DNA of 64,000 bases, taken from JAYRSJ01 sp041920215 (GTDB taxonomy: Bacteria; Pseudomonadota; Gammaproteobacteria; Burkholderiales; Burkholderiaceae_C). Numbering within the stretch: the stretch's first letter is position 1; every line of letters begins with the position of its first letter. The translations under genes and the position numbers were made by a program. The DNA lies in contig JAYRSJ010000007.1 of NCBI GenBank assembly GCA_041920215.1, forward strand, positions 102,964 to 166,963, given 5' to 3'. This document shows, piece by piece, positions 53,343-61,999 of the stretch. The notes beneath the pieces were generated by a model. It did not search any database and was not told where the DNA came from. It saw only the letters and a list, made by a program, of their open reading frames with translations.

Positions 53343-54451
53343 AAGGGAGAACCTCCGGTCGCGGGCAGCCCCTGATCCAGCGCTGCGTTGACATCGTGAT
53401 GCAGATCGCGCTGATCGACCCACCAGTCGGTCAGCGCGGCGGCGGCCCACATGGCCGTCAGGGTGATCCAGGCGGTGACGGTGAAGACGGCCGCCCCCGA
53501 GAGGCCCGCCCCCACCGCGCAGCCTCCGGCCAGCATGCCGCCGAAGCCCATCAGCACCGCACCGATCAGGTAGCGTCGCATGCTGGCGCCGCCGGCAAAG
53601 CCTTCCAGCTTGAGCTCGCGGAACAGCGCGGCGGCGACGAAGGAACCGAGGAAGACGCCGGGCACCAGACCCAGATCGAAGCTGGGCGCCTTGTCGGGGG
53701 CGAACAGCACCCGCACCAGCACTTCGGCCGAGGGGCCGGTGAAGCTGAGCGCCTGCACCGGCGCCAGCTCGGCCTCCAGGCCCAGGCCGGCCACATGGCC
53801 GGTGAACCACCAGGCCGCAGCGATGGCCAAGCCCACCGCACTCGCGCCAGCCCAGCCCCAGACCGGCACCTTCTGGTGCCGCGCCCAGCGTATCGCAGCC
53901 AGCAGCCAGAGGCCGGCGAACAGCAGGGCGCCCAGGCGCCCCATGCCGCTCATGGCGATCAGGTCGCGCGACGCGCCGCCCTCCACCGTCCACCAGGCGG
54001 AGATCTGCTCGCGCAGCGGCGCCAGCATGCCGGTCCAGCTGGCCTGCGCGGTGACCGCGAACACCAGACCCGACAGCACCGAGCGCAGATTGCCCTGGGC
54101 CGCCAGCACCAGCAGGCGGCTGGAACAGCCGCGCGCCAGCACCATGCCGATGCCGAACAGGGCGCCCCCCACGGCCGCGCCCGACAAGCTGCCGCGCGCG
54201 GCCAGCTGGCGAGCATTGCTGACATCCAGCCAGCCCAGCGCGATCAGGGCCTGGGTGCTCAGCAGCGCGGTAGCAAAGGCGAACAGCCAGACGGTCAGCT
54301 TGCCGCCGGGCGCGCGGCGCGAAAACTCGATCGCCGCCGAACGCAGGCAGAAGCGCGAACGCTGGGCGAAGAAGCCGAACACAAAGCCGATCAGCACGCC
54401 CCCCCAGGCCAGTGCACGGGCCTGTCCCAGCGACTCGATCAATGCGTCCAT
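53339..54451 (-). CDS. soxT: YeeE/YedE family transporter (SoxT-like)
   Basis: Polytopic inner-membrane protein of 370 aa with about 9-10 helices, from ATG 54451. Pore-motif Cys residues appear in RSRFCLRSA, ARGCSSRLL and AGGCAVGAGLSG, the pattern that moves thiosulfate or persulfide sulfur in YeeE/YedE proteins. First gene of the soxT-soxH-redoxin unit, transcribed from the gap that holds a candidate ArsR operator. Likely imports sulfur compounds, possibly to signal to the adjacent regulator. Confidence 0.88.
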   Translation of the reverse strand: MDALIESLGQARALAWGGVLIGFVFGFFAQRSRFCLRSAAIEFSRRAPGGKLTVWLFAFATALLSTQALIALGWLDVSNARQLAARGSLSGAAVGGALFGIGMVLARGCSSRLLVLAAQGNLRSVLSGLVFAVTAQASWTGMLAPLREQISAWWTVEGGASRDLIAMSGMGRLGALLFAGLWLLAAIRWARHQKVPVWGWAGASAVGLAIAAAWWFTGHVAGLGLEAELAPVQALSFTGPSAEVLVRVLFAPDKAPSFDLGLVPGVFLGSFVAAALFRELKLEGFAGGASMRRYLIGAVLMGFGGMLAGGCAVGAGLSGAAVFTVTAWITLTAMWAAAALTDWWVDQRDLHHDVNAALDQGLPATGGSPL

Positions 54452-54463
54452 GGCTTCCCCGCT

Positions 54464-54486
54464 ATTCCAGTGAATCCTAATATTCG
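54464..54486. promoter_or_regulatory. Candidate SoxR operator in the soxT promoter
   Basis: Between the regulator gene and soxT, ATTC-CAGT-GAAT (54464-54475) is a perfect 4-bp inverted repeat. It is followed by AATATTCG (54479-54486), whose reverse CGAATATT appears at 61845-61852 in front of soxC. ArsR-family sulfur sensors recognise ATTC/GAAT-type symmetric AT-rich sites, so this is a likely binding region. The sequence pattern is seen; binding is inferred. Confidence 0.4.
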
Positions 54487-54561
54487 CAGTTTCTGATGCA
54501 AAGCCCGCAGCGCGGGCGATGCAGATCAAAGTCGGGACAGATGCGCTGCGCCCCGGGGCGT

Positions 54562-54930
54562 TCAGACTCTGCCGGGCGCGCAGAACAGGCGATAGAGCAC
54601 GGCAATCAGCGCCTGGGCCTGCTCGCTGGCGACCCGGTAGAACACGAAACGGCCGGCGCGCCGGCAGCTGACCAGGCCCTGCTCGCGCAGCACCGTCAGC
54701 TGCTGGGACAGCGTGGGTTGCTGGATGCCGGTGCGGGCCTCGATCTCACCCACCGAGAGCTCGCCCTCGCCCAGCGTGCACAGAATCATCAGCCGGTCCT
54801 CGTTGCCCATGGCCTTGAGCAGGGCTGCGGCCAGTCCGGCCTGGCCGCGCAGCTGCTCGATTGCCGCCGGGGCGGGCAGGCTCGGGCCTGCATCGGCGGG
54901 AACGGGGCTGGCTGTTTTGCGTGGCTTCAT
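54562..54930 (-). CDS. soxR: ArsR-family persulfide-sensing regulator (SoxR/SqrR/BigR-like)
   Basis: 122-aa winged-helix regulator from ATG 54930. It has a recognition helix in TGIQQPTLSQQLTVLREQGL. Two Cys residues, C51 in MILCTLGEGEL and C117 in YRLFCAPG, are 66 residues apart, the same spacing as the two Cys of SqrR that form a tetrasulfide link on exposure to persulfides. It is transcribed ahead of soxT and lies beside soxB. It should repress sox genes until sulfane sulfur appears. Confidence 0.9.
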   Translation of the reverse strand: MKPRKTASPVPADAGPSLPAPAAIEQLRGQAGLAAALLKAMGNEDRLMILCTLGEGELSVGEIEARTGIQQPTLSQQLTVLREQGLVSCRRAGRFVFYRVASEQAQALIAVLYRLFCAPGRV

Positions 54931-55005
54931 TTCAAAGGCGGCAGCAGGCGACCGCAAGGCCGGCAGGATAGCAGCGCCGCGCCTGCCGGCAAGACCGGCC
55001 CCGTC

Positions 55006-56739
55006 TCAGCGCTGTAAGCCGGGATTGCCGGCCACGCCGATCAGGCGCGGTGTATTGATCGTGCGGCTCTTGACCCGGCCCTGGGCCTTCAGCCATTGCT
55101 CGACCACGTCCCAGACCATGCGGCTGCCGGGCGCCGAGCGCGCCTCCTCGGCCACCGGCGCCCAGCCGGCCACCTTGTAGGTCTTGCCGGCCTCGATCGG
55201 CTTGCCCTTCAGGCGCATGTCCTGGATGCGCTTGCCCATGGCCGCGCCGGGCTCGCAGGCATAGCTGAGCCCGCCAACCCGCACCATATCGCCGCCCTGC
55301 TGGTAGTAGGGGTCGGGGTTGAAGAGGTTGTCGCAGACATCCTCCAGCACGGTCTTGATCATCTCGCCACTCATCTCGGTGACGGTGGCATAGCTGTAGG
55401 TGGTGGCCAGCTGGTCCATCATCAGCTCGCGGGTGATCACATCGCCGGGCAGCAGGCTGGTGCCCCAGCGGAAGCCGGGCGAGAAGGCCAGATCCGCGCC
55501 CTGCACCTCCATCAGCGCATCGACGATCAGCTGGTCCCAGCTGCCGTTGAAATTGCCGCGGCGGTAGAGCAGGCCGTCGCTGATCGCCAGCTTCTCGGCC
55601 AGCCGGCTCTCGTAAGGCGCGCGCACCTTGGCGATCAGCGCCTCCATCTCGGGATCGGCCCTGAGCACATTGGAGAACACCGGCAGCAGCTTGTAGCGGA
55701 AGTCGCTGACCTTGCCGTCCTTGAGCTCGAAATCGAGCACGCCCAGGAACTTGCCATTGCTGCCGGCATTGGTCACCAGGGTCGTGCCGCCGGCGTTCTT
55801 GACCTGCACCGGCACCGGCACGCCGTCATGGGTGTGGCCGCCCAGGATGGCGTCGATGCCGCGCACCCGCGAGGCCATCTTCAGGTCCACATCCATGCCG
55901 TTGTGCGAGAGCACGACGACGAGCTGGGCGCCCTTGGCGCGCGCCTCGTCGACCATGGCCTGCATATTCTCGTCCTGGATGCCGAAGGCCCAGTCGGCCA
56001 CCATATAGCGCGGGTTGGCGATCGGCGTGTAGGGGAAAGCCTGGCCGATGATGGCCAGCTTGACCCCGTTCATCTCGCGCATCACATAGGGCGCGAACAC
56101 CGGGTCGCCGAAGTCATTGGTCTTGACGTTCTGCGCCACGAAGTCGAGCTTGCCCTTGAAGTCCTTCTCGAGGATCTCCTTGACCCGCTCCATGCCATAG
56201 GTGAACTCCCAGTGGCCGGTCATCACATCGACGCCCAGCAGCTTGCAGGCGTCGACCATGTCCTGGGCATTGGTCCACAGCGAGGTGGCCGAACCCTGCC
56301 AGGTGTCGCCGCCGTCCAGCAGCAGCGCGCCGGGGCGGCTGGCCTTCATGCGCTTGACCAGGGTGGCCAGGTGGGCAAAGCCCCCCACCTTGCCGTAGCG
56401 GCGCGCGGCGCGCTCGAAGTCGATGAAGGTGTAGGCATGTGCTTGCGCGGTGCCCGGGCGTACGCCCACCTTTCTCAGCAGCTGCTCGCCCACCAGATGC
56501 GGCAGCTGGCCCGACATGCTGCCCAGGCCCAGGTTGACGCTGGGCTCGCGGAAGTAGATGGGCTTGAGCTGCGCATGGCAATCGGTCATGTGCAGCAAGG
56601 AGACCTGGCCGAAGGGCGGCAGCTCGTAGAGCCCCTGCTCCGCGCTCGCCGCATCGGCCTCGGCATGGCGGCCCAGGCTCATGCCGGCCACCGAGGCCGC
56701 CGCCATCACCTGCATGAAATCGCGCTTGCTGAGATTCAT
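55006..56739 (-). CDS. soxB: Thiosulfohydrolase SoxB
   Basis: Dimanganese hydrolase that releases sulfate from SoxY-bound thiosulfonate, periplasmic, 577 aa. Tat-like N-terminus LSKRDFMQVMAAASVAG. Metal ligands of the 5'-nucleotidase fold: HMTDCHAQL (D53, H55), LLLDGGDTWQGS, GHWEF in place of the usual GNHEF, as is normal in SoxB, then LSHNGMD and GGHTHDGVP. Last gene of soxCDYZAXB, 67 bp after soxX. Confidence 0.96.
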   Translation of the reverse strand: MNLSKRDFMQVMAAASVAGMSLGRHAEADAASAEQGLYELPPFGQVSLLHMTDCHAQLKPIYFREPSVNLGLGSMSGQLPHLVGEQLLRKVGVRPGTAQAHAYTFIDFERAARRYGKVGGFAHLATLVKRMKASRPGALLLDGGDTWQGSATSLWTNAQDMVDACKLLGVDVMTGHWEFTYGMERVKEILEKDFKGKLDFVAQNVKTNDFGDPVFAPYVMREMNGVKLAIIGQAFPYTPIANPRYMVADWAFGIQDENMQAMVDEARAKGAQLVVVLSHNGMDVDLKMASRVRGIDAILGGHTHDGVPVPVQVKNAGGTTLVTNAGSNGKFLGVLDFELKDGKVSDFRYKLLPVFSNVLRADPEMEALIAKVRAPYESRLAEKLAISDGLLYRRGNFNGSWDQLIVDALMEVQGADLAFSPGFRWGTSLLPGDVITRELMMDQLATTYSYATVTEMSGEMIKTVLEDVCDNLFNPDPYYQQGGDMVRVGGLSYACEPGAAMGKRIQDMRLKGKPIEAGKTYKVAGWAPVAEEARSAPGSRMVWDVVEQWLKAQGRVKSRTINTPRLIGVAGNPGLQR

Positions 56740-56806
56740 GATGATAAGTACCCGCTTATGTTTTGAATCGAGAAAAGCCCGCCGGGGCGCGGCGGGCTGA
56801 GCCCTC

Positions 56807-57463
56807 TTACTGGTTGACCGGCGACTTGGGATCCAGCAGCAGGGCCATCAGATGGCGCAGCTGGTCCTCGTTGAGCAGGCCGGCGTGGCCGAAGCGCGGC
56901 ATATTGGAGCAGGCGCTATAGGCCTTGGAGTTCCACAGCTTGCCCCAGGTGTACTGCACGATAGCGGCGCTGTTGGGGTCGTCGATCGCCTGCACGCCGC
57001 GCAGCTTGCCGTAGTTGTAGAGGCTGGGGCCGATATTGCCGAAGGAGATCTCGCTCTTGCTGATCTGGTGGCAGTTGTAGCAGCTGCCACCATTGGCCTT
57101 GGTCTCGGCCGAGGCATCGGTCCAGGTCATGCCGCGACCGTTCTGAGCCAGCTTCTCGCCTTCCTTCCAGTCGCCGATGTACTGGCCGTTGGCCGGCCAT
57201 TTGATGCTGGCCAGCGATTCGGCCTCGATCTGCTTGGCCACGCTTTCGCTGGGCGGCTGATCGGAGGAGCAGGCCTTCTGGCCCAGGTCCTGCTCGATGC
57301 GCTTGACATCGGCAATGCCCTGGGTACGGAACGAGGTCTTCATCATCGCAGCGGCCTGCGCGTCGAGCTCGGCCTCGCCGGGCAGCGAGGCGCAGCCGGC
57401 GATGACGGCCAGGGCGCTCAGGCCGGCGGCCCACAGCAGGGCGGACTTGTGTTGCTTCTTCAT
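56807..57463 (-). CDS. soxX: SoxX mono-haem cytochrome c subunit
   Basis: Cytochrome subunit of SoxAX, which joins thiosulfate to SoxY, 218 aa. One haem c site CYNCH (C128, C131, H132), and the distal ligand Met in NMPRFGHAGLL (M188). The N-terminus ends in VIAGC at Cys24, a lipobox, so it is probably an outer- or inner-membrane-anchored periplasmic lipoprotein. An N-terminal extension (~30-90) makes it longer than the Paracoccus protein. Starts 15 bp after soxA. Confidence 0.93.
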   Translation of the reverse strand: MKKQHKSALLWAAGLSALAVIAGCASLPGEAELDAQAAAMMKTSFRTQGIADVKRIEQDLGQKACSSDQPPSESVAKQIEAESLASIKWPANGQYIGDWKEGEKLAQNGRGMTWTDASAETKANGGSCYNCHQISKSEISFGNIGPSLYNYGKLRGVQAIDDPNSAAIVQYTWGKLWNSKAYSACSNMPRFGHAGLLNEDQLRHLMALLLDPKSPVNQ

Positions 57464-57478
57464 GGGGCGTCTCCTGGC

Positions 57479-58288
57479 TCAGCGCTTGATGGACGGGGCG
57501 ATGGACTCGGCCCCCTTGGCATTGACGCCCATATAGACGCCCAGCGCGATCGTCACATCCGAGGCATAGCCCGGATAGGGGAAGCGCTGCTGGCGGAAGC
57601 AGTCGTTGAGCCGGCGCTGCATGCCCCAGAGCTCGCCGCTGGAGACGCGATAGGCCGGCCAGGCGGCGAAGCCCACGCCGTCACCCGGGTTCTTGGTCAG
57701 ATCGGGCAGATCCTGCAGGCGGATGCGCTTGCCCGTCTCGTTGTGGCAGGAGGCGCAGTTGAAGTCCATCGGACCGCCGCGGTAGAAGAAGGCCCGCTTG
57801 CCCAGCGCATACATGCGCTGCTCCTCCGGATGGGCCTGCGAGAGATTCATGCGCAGGCCGCGCGACTCCGCCGAGATATAGGCCACCAGGGCTTCCATAT
57901 TCTTCTGCTCGTCGCGGCCGAAGGGCGTCTTGGCAATGGCATCGGTGTCCAGGCCCTGCAGCGTGCTCATGCAGCTCAGCAGACGCGACTCCAGATCCTG
58001 CACCTTCTGCGTGTCGGCGAAGAAGCGCGGCAGTTCGACGAAGGCCCCCTTGACCACACCCGGGCCCTTGCCCAGATCGCAGGCCTGCAGCGAGGCGTTC
58101 TTCGGGCCGCGCGTTTGCTTCCACAGCGCCTCGCCCTTGGCCTCGAAGAGCTCGGCCGGATTGCCGTCGGCCAGCAGGGCCCGGTACTCGGCAATGCCGT
58201 CGGCCGCCGATTTCTGCGCCTGGGCCGTACTGCCAGCCACGGCCATCAGGGCCGCAGCGGCAGCCAGCAGGATCCGCTTGGGTCTCAT
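57479..58288 (-). CDS. soxA: SoxA cytochrome c subunit (mono-haem type)
   Basis: Catalytic subunit of SoxAX, 269 aa, periplasmic after a Sec signal (to about AQAQK). Only one haem site CASCH (C178, C181, H182). The site that carries the second haem in di-haem SoxA is replaced by a Cys pair (C70, C106) that should form a disulfide. The axial cysteine is C230 in NDCFRQQRFPYPGYASD, which carries persulfide in the mechanism. Co-transcribed with soxX. Confidence 0.95.
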   Translation of the reverse strand: MRPKRILLAAAAALMAVAGSTAQAQKSAADGIAEYRALLADGNPAELFEAKGEALWKQTRGPKNASLQACDLGKGPGVVKGAFVELPRFFADTQKVQDLESRLLSCMSTLQGLDTDAIAKTPFGRDEQKNMEALVAYISAESRGLRMNLSQAHPEEQRMYALGKRAFFYRGGPMDFNCASCHNETGKRIRLQDLPDLTKNPGDGVGFAAWPAYRVSSGELWGMQRRLNDCFRQQRFPYPGYASDVTIALGVYMGVNAKGAESIAPSIKR

Positions 58289-58332
58289 CGCTTGTCTCCT
58301 TGTTGTGGACTTGTTGTTGTGCGGGTCGCGGT

Positions 58333-58644
58333 TCAGGAGACCGCGGCCTCGTCGGTGCGCTTGTCACCCTTGTTGTCGGTCCAGGTGATGCTGACCTTGT
58401 CGCCGGCCTTGGCACCCTTGATGCTGAACTGCAGGAAGGGGTTCTTGGAGACCGAGGGTCCCCACTCGGCCGTCATCACCAGCTTGCCGTTCAGCGAGGC
58501 GCTGACCTCGTTGATGTACCAGGCCGGAATCGTCTTGCCGGCCGAGTCCTTGCGTTGACCGGTCTCCATCTCGTGGGCCATCAGCACACGGACAGTGGCC
58601 TTGTCGCCAGCGGCTTGGGCGCGAATGCGCATCGGATCTGCCAT
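58333..58644 (-). CDS. soxZ: SoxZ, thiosulfate-carrier partner
   Basis: 103-aa beta-sandwich protein that pairs with SoxY to carry sulfur intermediates in the periplasm. MRIRAQ start, MAHEMETGQRKDSAGKTIPAWYINEV and GPSVSKNPFLQFSIKG are family landmarks. It has no signal of its own, as expected, since it is exported with SoxY through Tat. Sits 89 bp below soxY and 44 bp above soxA. Confidence 0.95.
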   Translation of the reverse strand: MADPMRIRAQAAGDKATVRVLMAHEMETGQRKDSAGKTIPAWYINEVSASLNGKLVMTAEWGPSVSKNPFLQFSIKGAKAGDKVSITWTDNKGDKRTDEAAVS

Positions 58645-58733
58645 TTTGTCTACTCCTTCGATAGGCGGCTGCCGTCATACAGCAGCGAGCGAAATACGGG
58701 CTAGCTTAGAAAACTCGCGGGGGGCCAGCGGCC

Positions 58734-59204
58734 TCAGCCGCCACAGCCGCCCAGCGTGACCTTGACTTCCTTCTGGGCGAACAGCACCTTGTTGTCGCTG
58801 GTCACCGCCACGGCGAAGACATTCGAGGACTGGCCCATCTTGACCCGGGTCGAGAAATTGGCCTCGATCTCGGGCGTCACATTGAAGACCGCGGCCAGCA
58901 CCGAGGGGTTCTTCTCGACCATCAGCATGATCTGCTTGACACCGGCCAGCGAGCTGGCGGCACCCAGCGGCACCACGGCGCCGTTCTCGGCGATATCGGG
59001 CGCGGTGATCGTGATGTCCTTGCTCTCGGCCGGTGCGCCATAGCCCATGGCCTTGAGGGCGTCAGCCAGGGTCTTGGCGTCAAATGCGCCCTTGGTGGCT
59101 GCCGGGCCGGCCGCATGGGCCAGCGGTGCCAGCACACCCGAGGCCAGCAGCAACGAGGCCACGGTGGCGCTGTGCTGGATGAGCTGTCGACGGTTCGCAT
59201 TCAT
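58734..59204 (-). CDS. soxY: SoxY, sulfur carrier with GGCGG arm
   Basis: 156-aa sulfur-substrate carrier. A twin-arginine signal NRRQLIQHSATVASLLLASG precedes a beta-sandwich domain, and the C-terminus is GGCGG with Cys154, to which thiosulfate is attached. All is intact. Followed by soxZ; soxD lies 91 bp upstream in the transcript. Confidence 0.96.
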   Translation of the reverse strand: MNANRRQLIQHSATVASLLLASGVLAPLAHAAGPAATKGAFDAKTLADALKAMGYGAPAESKDITITAPDIAENGAVVPLGAASSLAGVKQIMLMVEKNPSVLAAVFNVTPEIEANFSTRVKMGQSSNVFAVAVTSDNKVLFAQKEVKVTLGGCGG

Positions 59205-59295
59205 CAGGGGTCTCCTTGTTCACTGCATGCTAATTGGCGGATGGTACGAGAGCATGCCTATGATCCCGTAGCAAAGGGATTTGTTACGTTCGGCC

Positions 59296-60393
59296 TCAGC
59301 GACCGGCACCGGCCTTCAGCCATTGCGCGATCAGGCGTGCATCGGCCTCGCTGAGCGACTGGGCCGGCATCGGCACCGCCCCCCAGACACCCGAACCGCC
59401 GGACCGTATCTTGCCGGCCAGATAGGCCTCGGCATCAGCACGGTCTGCGTATTTTTTCGCGATCTCGCGGAACGAAGGCCCGACCAGCTTGGCCGCATCG
59501 GCATGGCAGGCGGTGCAAGCATTCTTGTTCAGCAAGGCGGTGGGCGCGGCCACCCGGGTCGCTTTGTCGGTCACTTTGTCGGCCGGCTTGGCGTCCGCCG
59601 ATGGCTGAGCCGGGTTCGGCAGCGCCGGCGGCGCGCCAGCCGGCTTGCTGGTGTCCACCCCATGCTGGGGCCCGACGCTGCGGGTCTGCTCGGCCAGATT
59701 GCCGTGCGCATTGCGCGCATGATCGGGCAGATAGGAAGCGATGCTGGCCTCGGCCTGGCAGTCCTTCATGCAGGCCGTGCCACGCACATCCGGCGTCTTG
59801 GCCTTGCTCAGGCCCTTGCCGGGCCACAGCGCATGGTTCAGGTCCATGCCGTTGCGGTTGGGCATGCGCTGCTGGACCTCGGCGATGTTCCTGTCGGACA
59901 TCACATAGTCATCGGGCAGCACGCCGCCCAGGTTCAGCAGAAAGGCGGTCACGCCATAGACCTCGTCCACCGTGAGGGACTTGGGCGCGTTCCAGGGCAT
60001 CGCCCGGTTGATGTAGTCCCATAGCGTGGAGACGGTGGCCACCTTCATCAGCGTGGTGCGGCTGGGATAGGCGGTATCGGTCAGCCGCGCCACCCGTCCG
60101 GTCTTCACATCGTCGGCCGTGGTGCCACCCACCAGCGGGAAGAAGACTTCGCCGCTCTCGCCGAAGATGCCATGGCAGTGCGCACACTTGCCCTCCCAGA
60201 CCTGCTGGCCCAGGGCCACCGAGCCGGCGCCCTTGGGCAGGCCCTTGAAGTCGGGCCGCACATCGATATCCCAGGCCGCCACCTCCTTGGGCGTGGCGGC
60301 GCGACCCACGCCGGGGTAGCTGCCAGCGGTCTGGCCCAGTGCCAGCCCCGCGCTCAGCAGGCCGGCGGCCAGCAGCAGCAGGCGCGTCGTCAT
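59296..60393 (-). CDS. soxD: SoxD di-haem cytochrome c of sulfur dehydrogenase
   Basis: 365-aa electron-accepting subunit of SoxCD. ATG 60393, 4 bp after soxC's stop. Signal peptide (LLLLAAGLLSAGLALGQ). Two haem c sites: CAHCH (C70-H74) and CTACH (C293-H297), linked by a Pro/Ala/Lys-rich stretch (~245-285). The domain in between has a Cys pair (ACMKDCQ) and several Met residues as axial ligands. SoxCD oxidises the SoxY-bound sulfane sulfur, so its presence makes complete oxidation to sulfate likely rather than sulfur-globule storage. Confidence 0.94.
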   Translation of the reverse strand: MTTRLLLLAAGLLSAGLALGQTAGSYPGVGRAATPKEVAAWDIDVRPDFKGLPKGAGSVALGQQVWEGKCAHCHGIFGESGEVFFPLVGGTTADDVKTGRVARLTDTAYPSRTTLMKVATVSTLWDYINRAMPWNAPKSLTVDEVYGVTAFLLNLGGVLPDDYVMSDRNIAEVQQRMPNRNGMDLNHALWPGKGLSKAKTPDVRGTACMKDCQAEASIASYLPDHARNAHGNLAEQTRSVGPQHGVDTSKPAGAPPALPNPAQPSADAKPADKVTDKATRVAAPTALLNKNACTACHADAAKLVGPSFREIAKKYADRADAEAYLAGKIRSGGSGVWGAVPMPAQSLSEADARLIAQWLKAGAGR

Positions 60394-60397
60394 GGTC

Positions 60398-61774
60398 TTA
60401 GGAGAGCTGGACATTCTTGACCTCCCCGTCTTCCTGCACCAGCCAGGTCTGGATGGCGTTGTTGTGATAGATGGAGCGGGTGCCGCGCACCTCGCGCAGC
60501 TGGCGGTAGCTGGGTTGCACATAACCGGTTTCATCGGTGGCGCGGCTCTGTATCAGGGCCGGCTTGCCGTCCCAGACCCAGTCGATATGGAAGCGGGTCA
60601 GGCATTTGCTCATCACCGGGCCCTGCAGCCGCGCGACGCGCCAGTTGCGACCACCATCGACCGAGACATCGACCCGCTTGATCGCACCGCGACCCGACCA
60701 GGCCAGGCCGCTGATGTTGTAGAAGCCCTTGTCCAGCAGCAGCTGGCCGCCCGAGGGCGTGGTCACCACGCTCTTGCATTCCTGGATGCTCGTGTACTGG
60801 CGGTGCAGGCCGCTGGGCATCAGGTCTATGTAATGCACCGCCTCGTCCTTGCTTGCATAGGGCTTGTCGCCCACCTCGATGCGACGCAGATACTTGACCC
60901 AGCTGACCCCCTGCACCCCAGGCACCACCAGGCGCAGCGGGTAACCGTTCTCGGGCCGCAGCATCTCGCCGTTCTGGCCATAGGCCACCAGCACCTCCCC
61001 GCTTTCCACCATCTCCATCGCGATGGTGCGGGTCATCGAGGAGCCGTCAGCGCCCTCGGCCAGCACATAGCGCGCCTTCTTGTAGTCCACCCCGGCCAGA
61101 TCCAGCAGCACCCGCAGCGGCACGCCGGTGAACTCGCTGCAGCTCAGCATGCCGTGGCTGTACTGCACGGTGGGCACCGCTACATTGCCCCATTCCATGC
61201 CGGTGTTAGCACCGCACTCGATGAAATGAAAGCGCGAGACCGAGGGCAGGCGCATCAGTTCGTCCATCGTGAAGACCATGGGCTTCTTCAGCATGCCCGG
61301 CTCGCTGGCATTGAGCATCAGGCGGTGCTTGGAGGGATCGATATCCCACCAGCCCTGGTGATGCCGCTCGAAATGCAGGCCGCTGGGTGTGACGATGCCG
61401 AACAGCGACTGCAGCGGCGCGAAAGACACCGAGGCCTGGGTGGTCTGGGTCAGGCCGGGGCTCTGGCGGCGCTGCACATTGGCCTCGAATTTGGAGGGCT
61501 TGCCATAGCCGTCGGTGACCACCGGCTGGCCCAGACCGGTCGTGTGCTCGGGCAGCTGCAGGATATTGGGATCACCCTCCTCGTGCCCCACCGGATTGGA
61601 CGCGGCCCGCGCACCACCGGCCGCCAGCGCGGCGCTGGCGGCGGCAAAGGCATTGCGCAAGAAGCCGCGCCGCCCCTGCTTGGCCTCGGCAAAGACCTGG
61701 CGCACACCGGCCGGATCCAGAAAGGATTCTGGCGCCTTGACCAGGCGCCCGGTAGCTTGTGTTTCAGCCTTCAC
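60398..61774 (-). CDS. soxC: SoxC molybdenum subunit of sulfur dehydrogenase
   Basis: 458-aa molybdopterin protein of the sulfite-oxidase family. Tat signal AKQGRRGFLRNAFAAASAALA. The Mo-ligating Cys is C187 in FHFIECGANTG, matching the ECGN-type site of SoxC. Further landmarks are LSCSEFTGVPL and the C-terminal domain SGRGAIKRVDVSVDGGRNWR. First gene of soxCDYZAXB; the 225-bp gap to the divergent dehydrogenase gene holds the promoter. Confidence 0.95.
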   Translation of the reverse strand: MKAETQATGRLVKAPESFLDPAGVRQVFAEAKQGRRGFLRNAFAAASAALAAGGARAASNPVGHEEGDPNILQLPEHTTGLGQPVVTDGYGKPSKFEANVQRRQSPGLTQTTQASVSFAPLQSLFGIVTPSGLHFERHHQGWWDIDPSKHRLMLNASEPGMLKKPMVFTMDELMRLPSVSRFHFIECGANTGMEWGNVAVPTVQYSHGMLSCSEFTGVPLRVLLDLAGVDYKKARYVLAEGADGSSMTRTIAMEMVESGEVLVAYGQNGEMLRPENGYPLRLVVPGVQGVSWVKYLRRIEVGDKPYASKDEAVHYIDLMPSGLHRQYTSIQECKSVVTTPSGGQLLLDKGFYNISGLAWSGRGAIKRVDVSVDGGRNWRVARLQGPVMSKCLTRFHIDWVWDGKPALIQSRATDETGYVQPSYRQLREVRGTRSIYHNNAIQTWLVQEDGEVKNVQLS

Positions 61775-61833
61775 AGCGGAGTCCTTCCATCGACGAGCAG
61801 TGCATGATCTACCCGATCCTTCAACATTTGTAT

Positions 61834-61853
61834 ATCACTATGCCCGAATATTG
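61834..61853. promoter_or_regulatory. Candidate SoxR operator in front of soxC
   Basis: An AT-rich stretch with CGAATATTG (61845-61853) lies 60-80 bp before the soxC ATG. On the minus strand it reads AATATTCG, shared with the site near soxT at 54479-54486. The region upstream (TATATCACTA) is also AT-rich against the GC-rich background. A common half-site at both sox promoters suggests one regulator. Not proven. Confidence 0.35.
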
Positions 61854-61999
61854 CATCAGCCAGACAGCCCCCCGCCACTCGCTTACCCTATGACGCAGCG
61901 CAGCATGTGGACTTGTGCCGTCTGTCAGGCCCCTGTCAGCCCCGTTGCCCTGCGGGCGCCTAAGATGCGGCGCCTCCCACCCCACGCTGTGAGCACGCC

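Noticed and set aside
56852..58558. Plus-strand frame of 568 codons opposite soxX and soxA
   Set aside because: It is antisense to clear haem proteins with intact CxxCH motifs and lacks any recognisable domain.
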